Shown piece after piece: positions 22,729-29,049 of a DNA stretch of 29,049 nt (position 1 is its first letter; each line of letters starts with the position of its first letter). The stretch comes from an uncultured Clostridia bacterium (GTDB lineage Bacteria; Bacillota; Clostridia; TANB77; CAG-508). Made by a program: the position numbers and the translations under genes. The stretch covers positions 29,463 to 58,511 of the forward strand of contig CAOXTD010000010.1 of the NCBI GenBank assembly GCA_948560265.1, given 5' to 3'. Below the pieces are notes generated by a model, which was not told where the DNA came from, did no database searches, and saw only the letters and a program-made list of their open reading frames with translations.

Positions 22729-25188
22729 ATGGACGAAAATAACGAAAAAAGAAACGACGGAAAAATTATAGAGCGTGACATTGAAAAAGAAATGCGCACA
22801 GCCTATATTGATTATGCTATGAGCGTTATTGTAGCAAGAGCGCTTCCAGATGTAAGAGATGGTTTAAAACCAGTACATAGAAGAATTTTATATGCTATGT
22901 ATGAAGATGGAATTACTTCTGATAAGCCATATAGAAAATGTGCTAACACAGTAGGTTCTGTTTTAGGTAGATATCATCCACACGGAGATGCTTCAGTATA
23001 TGATGCTATGGTTAGATTAGCACAAGACTTCACTCAAAGATATCCATTAATTGATGGACATGGTAATTTTGGCTCTATTGATGGTGATCCAGCAGCAGCT
23101 ATGAGGTACACAGAAGCAAGAATGGCAAAAATTGCAGAAACCATGCTTACTGATATTGAGAAAAATACTGTAGATTTTATGCCAAACTATGATGATCGTT
23201 TACAAGAGCCAACAGTACTTCCTTCTAAAATACCTACTTTATTAATTAATGGTTCTTCAGGAATTGCAGTAGGAATGGCAACAAATATTCCACCACATAA
23301 CTTAACAGAGGTCATTGATGGAATTATTAAAATTATTGACGAAGATGATGTAACAGATGAACAATTAATGGAAGTAATCAAAGGACCAGATTTTCCAACA
23401 GAAGGCATTATCTTAGGTATAGAAGGAATAAGACAAGCTTATACAACAGGAAGAGGAAAGATTACAGTTCGTGGTGAATGTGAAATTGAAGAAATGAGCA
23501 ATAATAAACAAAGAATTATTATTAATTCTCTTCCATATCAAGTAAATAAAGCTAAGTTAATTGAAAATATGGCAAACTTAGTAAAAGAAAAGAGAATTGA
23601 GGGAATTTCTGAAATTAGAGATGAATCAGATAGAGAGTCAAAGGTAAGAATTGTTATTGAATTAAAAAGAGATGTGAATGCACAAGTTATTTTAAACCAA
23701 TTATATAAACATACACAATTACAAGATACTTTTGGAATTATTACACTTGCTTTAGTAAATGGAGAACCAAAGATTTTAACACTAAGACAATGTTTAGACC
23801 ATTATATTGACCACAGAAAGACAGTTATTCTTCGTAGAACACAATTTGAATTAGATAAAGCATTAGCTAGAGCACATATTTTAGAAGGATTAAAGATTGC
23901 ATTAGATAATATTGATGAAGTAATTGAGATTATTCGTAGTTCTTACGATGATGCGAAAGAAAGATTGATGGAAAGATTTAAACTTTCTGACATTCAAGCA
24001 CAGTCTATCCTAGATATGAGATTGAAAACATTATCAGGATTACAAAGAGAAAAGATTGATGAAGAATACAATGAATTAATGAAATTGATTGCACATTTAA
24101 GAGAAATTTTATCTAGTGAAAAATTACTTTATGATGTTATTAAAGAGGAACTACTTGAAATTAGACAAAAATATGGAAACGAAAGAAAAACAAAGATTGT
24201 TGCAGCAGAGGGCGAAATCGATATTGAAGATTTAGTAAAAGAAGAACAAACAGTGATTACTTTAACACATTTTGGATATGTTAAGAGAATGCCAGTAGAT
24301 ACTTACAAAAGTCAAAACCGTGGAGGCAAAGGAATTACAGGACTAGCAACAAGAGAAAATGACTTTGTAAAGCAAATCTTTACAGCATCTACACATGATA
24401 CTTTATTGTTCTTTAGTAATAAAGGAAAACTATATCGTTTAAGAGGATATGAAATTCCAGAAGCAGGAAGAACAGCAAAAGGTACTGCAATTGTTAATTT
24501 GTTAAGATTAGATGCAGGAGAAAAGATTTCAGCAGTGATTCCAATTTCTAATTTTGCAGATGGTAAATATTTGTTAATGGGAACAAAACAAGGATTTATC
24601 AAAAAGACTCCATTAAATGAATATGATTCTAGCAGAAAGACTGGACTTTTATCTATCACTTTAAGGGAAGATGACGAATTAATCGATGTTCGTTTAACAG
24701 ATGGACAAGACAATGTTGTTTTAGTAACTAGCCAAGGAATTTGTATCACTTTTAGCGAGAAAGATGTAAGACCAATGGGAAGAACAGCACAAGGTGTTAT
24801 CGGAATACGCTTAAATGATGACGACTTTGTTATTGGAATGGAATCTATTATTGAAGGAAATACGAACGCTACTCTACTTGCTATCACTGAAAATGGTTTT
24901 GGTAAGAGAACAGAATTAGAGGAATACAGAGTACAAACTAGAGGTGGCAAGGGTGTAATGACATATAAAATTACACCAAAGACAGGAAATATTGTGGGTA
25001 TTCGTGTAGCGACAGATAATGAAGATGTTATGCTTATTACTGAAAATGGAACCATTATTAGACTACGTGTAAAAGATATTAGCATTTTAGGAAGAGCAAC
25101 ACAAGGAGTTACATTAATGAGAACAAATGAAGGAAGAGTTGTTAGTATTGAAACTATCAATCCAGAGGAAAATGAGGAAGTAGAGTAA
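22729..25188 (+). CDS. gyrA: DNA gyrase subunit A
   Basis: GyrA cleaves and rejoins DNA through an active-site tyrosine and wraps DNA through its C-terminal beta-pinwheel. The 819-residue protein has the catalytic Y127 in AAAMRYTEARM, the quinolone-resistance region HPHGDASVYDAMVRLAQ (83-99), and the GyrA box as QNRGGKG (529-535), which separates gyrase from topoisomerase IV. The pinwheel blades continue to about residue 805 and an acidic tail (NPEENEEVE) closes the protein. At the position of E. coli Ser83 it has Ala, followed by Ser, as in mycobacterial GyrA. AAAGGA precedes the ATG. Confidence 0.97.
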   Translation: MDENNEKRNDGKIIERDIEKEMRTAYIDYAMSVIVARALPDVRDGLKPVHRRILYAMYEDGITSDKPYRKCANTVGSVLGRYHPHGDASVYDAMVRLAQDFTQRYPLIDGHGNFGSIDGDPAAAMRYTEARMAKIAETMLTDIEKNTVDFMPNYDDRLQEPTVLPSKIPTLLINGSSGIAVGMATNIPPHNLTEVIDGIIKIIDEDDVTDEQLMEVIKGPDFPTEGIILGIEGIRQAYTTGRGKITVRGECEIEEMSNNKQRIIINSLPYQVNKAKLIENMANLVKEKRIEGISEIRDESDRESKVRIVIELKRDVNAQVILNQLYKHTQLQDTFGIITLALVNGEPKILTLRQCLDHYIDHRKTVILRRTQFELDKALARAHILEGLKIALDNIDEVIEIIRSSYDDAKERLMERFKLSDIQAQSILDMRLKTLSGLQREKIDEEYNELMKLIAHLREILSSEKLLYDVIKEELLEIRQKYGNERKTKIVAAEGEIDIEDLVKEEQTVITLTHFGYVKRMPVDTYKSQNRGGKGITGLATRENDFVKQIFTASTHDTLLFFSNKGKLYRLRGYEIPEAGRTAKGTAIVNLLRLDAGEKISAVIPISNFADGKYLLMGTKQGFIKKTPLNEYDSSRKTGLLSITLREDDELIDVRLTDGQDNVVLVTSQGICITFSEKDVRPMGRTAQGVIGIRLNDDDFVIGMESIIEGNTNATLLAITENGFGKRTELEEYRVQTRGGKGVMTYKITPKTGNIVGIRVATDNEDVMLITENGTIIRLRVKDISILGRATQGVTLMRTNEGRVVSIETINPEENEEVE

Positions 25189-25189
25189 A

Positions 25190-25462
25190 ATGAGAGAAGG
25201 ATTAGAACATGAATTAGCTGTTTTAGTGGAGCTAGATTTATTTACAATAATTAGAGCAATTAGAGATGGAGCATTTCCAAATGAAGAGGAAATGCTCAAA
25301 GAAACAGTAGCATCATTTGAAAGCGGATTGCCAGAACATTTAAAACAAGTTCCGAATTGTCATAATATTATCATAGAAACACTAAAACAGGTAGAAGAAA
25401 AAACAAAGAAAGTAAAGGAAACAAAAAAAGAAGAAAATAGAAAAGATGAACAAGAAAGATAG
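25190..25462 (+). CDS. Small protein of unknown function after gyrA
   Basis: I do not recognise this 90-residue protein. The first 50 residues look folded (MREGLEHELAVLVELDLFTI, then IIRAIRDGAFPNEEEML); the last 30 are a highly charged K/E/R tail. There is no signal peptide or transmembrane segment. The ATG starts one base after the gyrA stop, and GAGGAAGTAGAG at the end of gyrA can act as ribosome binding site, so it is probably translated by coupling with gyrA. A terminator follows, which makes gyrA plus this gene one unit. Confidence 0.75.
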   Translation: MREGLEHELAVLVELDLFTIIRAIRDGAFPNEEEMLKETVASFESGLPEHLKQVPNCHNIIIETLKQVEEKTKKVKETKKEENRKDEQER

Positions 25463-25489
25463 TAAATATCCTAATGTTAATAAAAATAG

Positions 25490-25525
25490 AAAATACTACT
25501 CTAAAATAAATAGAGTAGTATTTTT
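25490..25525. terminator. Bidirectional terminator between convergent operons
   Basis: A 14-bp perfect stem (25490-25503 with 25511-25524) has a 7-base loop. On plus it is followed by TTTATTTC, serving gyrA and the small gene. The stem overlaps the minus-strand stop codon of the dnaC-like gene (25524-25526), and the complement is followed by CTATTTTTA. Confidence 0.8.
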
Positions 25526-26519
25526 ATTTCATAAATCGTATATCTTCACCGAAAAAATAACAAATATCATAATTGCCTACTAATCTAGAAACAATCCTTT
25601 CATCATAATTTTCAAATAAAGCTTGTAAGCTTAAATTAGTAGAAATAATCGTTTTTGTTACTTTTTTAGAATTCAATAATCTAGAATTAAGAATATTAAA
25701 CAGTTCTACTAACTTCATTTGATTTGTACCTTCTGTTCCTAAATCATCAATAATTAATAAGTCTACATTTAGTAAGTGTTCATAAATATCTTTGGAGCTA
25801 GTTGATTTTCCAAAACGATAATCAATAATGGCATCTAACATAACAGATGCAGTTTGATAAAGAACGGTCTTTCCTTGCTTTAGCAATTCATTGGCAATAC
25901 AGCTAGATAAAAAGGTTTTTCCCAATCCCGTTTTTCCTGTAAATAAAAGGTTTTTTTCTTCTATTTTATCAAAGTCATTTACAAAATTTTGACAAATTTT
26001 TAAAATTAATTCGATATTCTCTCTTGGGGAAATATCTGACTGATATTTCTCGGTATCAACTTTAGTAGAATATAATTGTAGATTAAAGATTTCAAAGTTT
26101 TGCTTCTCTAAAGAATTCATATTAGACTTATTGTATTCTATGTCATAAATTTTTTGTTTTAAACAGTTACACATTTGAGTTTTGTTATCTTGATAGACAT
26201 AACCTGTATCTTGACAATGAGCACATTCGTAATGTGGCAAAATGGAGTTAGCCCTTGTGCCAATAGAAGTTAAAATGTTTTCTTTTTCTTTTTTTAGTAA
26301 CGACATTTGTTCATTAAATCTAGATAGTAGTTCGGTATCGCTATTTAAAGCAATTTCCTTCATAGAAGATAAAGCTAAGGAATTGATTTTTTTATCTATA
26401 TTGGCAAGTTGTGGAAATTCTTGATATAATTTTTCCTTTTCCCTTTCAGCAATTTCTTGGGAATATTTTCTCTTTTTATCATATTCAATTAATAAGGATT
26501 TCAAAGTAGTGCTATTCAA
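25524..26519 (-). CDS. dnaC: DnaC/DnaI-like helicase-loader ATPase
   Basis: This 331-residue protein of the DnaC/DnaI family loads the replicative helicase during primosome assembly. The N-terminal half is helical. It is followed by a cysteine cluster (C99, C102, C117, C119 in CAHCQ...CNC) that resembles the zinc-binding domain of DnaI. The C-terminal AAA+ domain has Walker A GKTGLGKT (195-202), Walker B LLIIDDLG (254-261), sensor ISTNLS (292-297) and ERIVSRL (308-314). The start is TTG (26517-26519), chosen for TAGGAGG five bases upstream. It lies 18 bases after the DnaD-like gene and is transcribed against the replication fork. Confidence 0.92.
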   Translation of the reverse strand: MNSTTLKSLLIEYDKKRKYSQEIAEREKEKLYQEFPQLANIDKKINSLALSSMKEIALNSDTELLSRFNEQMSLLKKEKENILTSIGTRANSILPHYECAHCQDTGYVYQDNKTQMCNCLKQKIYDIEYNKSNMNSLEKQNFEIFNLQLYSTKVDTEKYQSDISPRENIELILKICQNFVNDFDKIEEKNLLFTGKTGLGKTFLSSCIANELLKQGKTVLYQTASVMLDAIIDYRFGKSTSSKDIYEHLLNVDLLIIDDLGTEGTNQMKLVELFNILNSRLLNSKKVTKTIISTNLSLQALFENYDERIVSRLVGNYDICYFFGEDIRFMK

Positions 26520-26537
26520 AATAACCTCCTAATTACT

Positions 26538-27506
26538 CTAAGCTTTTTTATTAGCATATAGAGCATTCAAATTATCATAAGATCTTTGCTCATATTTTTG
26601 GAAACCAGTTTTCTTTTCCAATTGCTTAATATCTTTATTTTTTTGTTTCATATCAGTTAAAAATTTATTTACTTGTTCAGCAGTTGTAAATCCTCTATCG
26701 TGCCAGTCAGAAAGAAGCTTATCAATATAATCGAAACTTAGATTTACTTTAGAAGTAGTTCTTTTTAAAGCAATTTCAATAATATCAAAAGAATAGCCAA
26801 AATCGATAAACCATTTTTCTAAATAAGCATATTCATATTGAGATAGTTGCCTTGCCAAACTTAGTTTTTTTGCAACTAAACTTGCTAATTTATTTAACTT
26901 TTCTTGTTTTTCATAATATTGGTCTAAATCATTAAAAGTTTGAATTTGATTTTTAGCCCAAGCGTCAGCAACAGCTTGTACATAATTTTTGTGAAGAGCA
27001 GATTTATTAAAACAATAATCAAATAATGCAATCATAACCTCATCTTCAAAACCATATTTTTTAAACCAAAGCTCTATATCAGGATACCAAGTAGTAGGCA
27101 TAAGACCAGAAAAATATCGATTATTAATGTATTCAATAGTTTTAGCATTTTTTTGACTTTCGGCGGATTTTTGAATTTGATCAGCTGATAAAGCAACTTT
27201 GGGTTTATATAATTGATATAATTCTTTTTCTTGCAAGTTAGTTATAATATACCCTGTATTCTTTCTAGTAAAAACTCCTTGTTCCTCCCAGTATTTCATA
27301 CCATCTTGAATTACTTTTAGTGGAAGACTTAATTTTTTACACAAGTCATTTACTTTTATATCCTTATCATATTTGGATAAAAATAAAACATATAAATAGA
27401 TTTTTATATAATCGCCATTCGCCTCAGGCAAATATTCTGTAAAAAATATATCAGGTAAAGTAGTTGTTGAGAAAAGGGGTAAAATATCATTTTGTTCTAA
27501 TTTCAT
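26538..27506 (-). CDS. DnaD-family primosome/replication-initiation protein
   Basis: DnaD-family proteins remodel origin DNA and recruit the helicase loader in Bacillota. The 322-residue protein has an N-terminal winged-helix-like part (about 1-95) and two copies of the DnaD C-terminal domain. Each copy carries the YxxxI/LxxxW-type signature: YVQAVADAWAKNQIQT (175-190) and YIDKLLSDWHDRGFTT (260-275). Two such domains resemble DnaB of Bacillus more than DnaD itself. The ATG at 27506 is chosen because GGAGG lies seven bases upstream; an ATG seven codons earlier has no such site. It leads the operon with the DnaC-like loader. Confidence 0.9.
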   Translation of the reverse strand: MKLEQNDILPLFSTTTLPDIFFTEYLPEANGDYIKIYLYVLFLSKYDKDIKVNDLCKKLSLPLKVIQDGMKYWEEQGVFTRKNTGYIITNLQEKELYQLYKPKVALSADQIQKSAESQKNAKTIEYINNRYFSGLMPTTWYPDIELWFKKYGFEDEVMIALFDYCFNKSALHKNYVQAVADAWAKNQIQTFNDLDQYYEKQEKLNKLASLVAKKLSLARQLSQYEYAYLEKWFIDFGYSFDIIEIALKRTTSKVNLSFDYIDKLLSDWHDRGFTTAEQVNKFLTDMKQKNKDIKQLEKKTGFQKYEQRSYDNLNALYANKKA

Positions 27507-27537
27507 AGGAAATCCTCCAATTAGCATCTTTTGTCAG

Positions 27538-27566
27538 ATTATATCATTTTTGTGTAGATTTTACAA
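27538..27566 (-). promoter_or_regulatory. Promoter of the dnaD-dnaC operon
   Basis: On the minus strand TTGTAA (27561-27566) and a perfect TATAAT (27538-27543) are separated by 17 bases, about 30 bases before the start codon. Confidence 0.75.
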
Positions 27567-27599
27567 TAAACTAAAAGAAGAAAACTATGATTCTATCAT

Positions 27600-29049
27600 A
27601 AATGAAAATAGGAAAAATCAAAATTGTAAAATAAAAAATAATTAAATAAATAGAAAAAGATAAAAATATGAAATTAAAAACAGAAAAAATAATTAAAATA
27701 AAAAATGACTAAAAGACATAAAAGGCAAAAATAAAAATAAAAAGAAATTAAAAGGAAAAAGCTGAAATGAAATAAAAAGTAAAAATGAAAAATAAAAGGA
27801 AATAAAATTAACAAGAAGTATGAAAAAATAAAAAAGAAATAATATGAATTGCATAATGAATATAAAAAAAGATTTATTCAAAAAAATAAAGTAATTAAAT
27901 ATTAAGAAGGAAGAAATAATAGAGATATAAAATAAAAATTCAAATTTTGAAATATAGTAGAAATTGAAAGAACACATTATAGAGAAGAAAAAAAGCTAAA
28001 AAATCAAAAACAATTGTATAAAATGTAATAGAAAAAAGAACAGGAAGAAAGTGGCAAAAATAGGCGAAAAACAAATGCGAAAAAAATTGACAAAAAGTGT
28101 AGCATTTTAGAGAAGTAGATAGAAAGAAGAAGAGAGAAGATAAGAAAAGGATAAGGTGAAATATAAAAGAAAAAACTAAAATCAGTAAAAAAACATAAGA
28201 AGTAAAACTGCAAAAACGCTTCGGAATAAAGAAAAAGAATCAAATTCTACTAAACAAAAGATAAAAAAATAATAGGTAACATAAAAACAAGAATAAAGAG
28301 TGAAAAAGAGAAGAGAAAATAAAAAAAGATTTGAGATGGAAAAGCAATACACAAAAAGACAAAAGATGAAGAAGATAAATTAAAGAACACGAAAGAAGTC
28401 AAAATTTAAATGAATGATACTACAAGAAGAGCTTTTAAGCTTGAAAAGGCGTAAGAAAGTTTTTTTCAAAATAATATAAGAAAATAGTAAAAATAATAAT
28501 TTATAAAAGAAAAAATGGTAAAATGGACTACTAAAAATAAAAAAATAAAAATAAAATAAAGTGCAAAATGAAGAATAAAAAAGAAGAGGAAAAATAAAAA
28601 GAGATAAATGATAAAAAAATGAAAAAAGACAGTGAAAAAAAAGAATATAAAATTAGTAAAAATAAAAAAGTAAAAAAGAAAAAATAATTATAAAATAAAA
28701 AATGAAAATAAAATAAAAAACAACAGATAGTCTTTTTGACAAATAAAGAATTAATGAAAAATTATTGAAGAAAAAATGAAATGCAAAAATAAAAAAATAG
28801 AAAATGGAAAAATCAAAATTAAATTTTGGAAAAGAAAATAAAAAAGATACAAAAAAATTTTTTGATAGAAAGAAAAATATTAAATAATAAAATTAAGAAT
28901 AAAATGAAAAAGAAAAGAAAGAAAAATAAAAAAGAATAAAATTGAAAATTAAGAACAAAAAATAAAATAATAAATAAAAAAAGCTTGCTTGTCAAGAGGA
29001 AAAAGGATATTATGTAAGAAATATTTCAAGAAATAAAGAGGAAGAGAAT
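27600..29049. other. Gene-free A/G-rich low-complexity block
   Basis: The plus strand is overwhelmingly A with some G; T is low and C rare. No recognisable gene occurs on either strand. The minus-strand open frames (for example 27693-27977 and 28004-28243) encode only F/L/I/S/Y-rich strings with no ribosome binding sites. I see no tandem unit or insertion sequence. The block continues past the right edge and is the strand-reversed counterpart of the left-end block. Confidence 0.7.
28967..28995 (-). promoter_or_regulatory. Promoter-like element in the A/G-rich block
   Basis: On the minus strand a perfect TTGACA (28990-28995) and TATTAT (28967-28972) are separated by 17 bases. It would transcribe the gene-free block toward the dnaD operon. 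The TTGACA is notable in such C-poor DNA, but a chance match remains possible. Confidence 0.3.

Noticed and set aside
24312..25160. A 282-residue minus-strand frame inside gyrA
   Set aside because: It is the reverse complement of the GyrA pinwheel region; its V/S/P-rich content is a mirror of the coding strand.
27693..28243. Minus-strand hydrophobic open frames at 27693-27977 and 28004-28243
   Set aside because: Same compositional artefact as at the left end: pyrimidine-rich strand, no start signals and no conserved motif.
1..29049. CRISPR array, rRNA genes or transposase-bearing insertion sequence
   Set aside because: No regularly spaced direct repeats, no rRNA-like sequence and no transposase-like protein were seen anywhere in the window.

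Overview
The window is the replication-origin region of a low-G+C Gram-positive chromosome (Bacillota; most likely an uncultured Clostridia-type gut lineage, which is inference). The evidence is the classic gene order parB-parA-rsmG-mnmG-mnmE-jag-yidC-yidD-rnpA-rpmH / oriC / dnaA-dnaN-recF-gyrB...gyrA, strong AGGAGG-type ribosome binding sites, and very A+T-rich codon use with the standard genetic code.

Left of the origin (about 1130-10420) everything is on the minus strand, so it is transcribed away from oriC. There are three apparent protein operons: rpmH-rnpA-yidD-yidC-jag (ribosome, RNase P and membrane insertion), mnmE-mnmG-rsmG (tRNA wobble and 16S rRNA modification), and parA-parB (chromosome segregation). 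A two-gene tRNA-Ser operon (UGA, GCU) with its own promoter and terminator follows. oriC is bipartite. One DnaA-box cluster lies upstream of dnaA. The second lies between dnaA and dnaN and is followed by a run of six DnaA-trios and an A+T-rich unwinding element. As given, dnaA is split by a one-base frameshift between domains II and III.

Right of the origin dnaN, recF and gyrB follow in the usual order, but rlbA (S4-domain) and remB are absent. gyrA is separated from gyrB by about 6 kb. This insert holds a hairpin-rich non-coding stretch, a small nucleoside-deoxyribosyltransferase-like gene, and a four-gene plus-strand cluster: a TraC-like protein, a VirB4-family ATPase, a CpaE/TadZ-like ATPase with a degenerate receiver domain, and an unrecognised 247-residue protein. 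The cluster has its own strong promoter, with tandem Spo0A-box-like sites just upstream. No relaxase, coupling protein or membrane-channel gene is nearby. It looks like the cytoplasmic motor of an unknown secretion- or pilus-like apparatus fixed at the origin, and it is the best candidate here for an undescribed system.

After gyrA come a small unknown gene and, convergent with it, a dnaD-dnaC/dnaI-like primosome operon on the minus strand. Both ends of the window (about 1-900 and 27600-29049) are gene-free, extremely A+T-rich DNA. It is pyrimidine-rich on the plus strand at the left and purine-rich at the right, so the replication leading strand is purine-rich on both sides of oriC.
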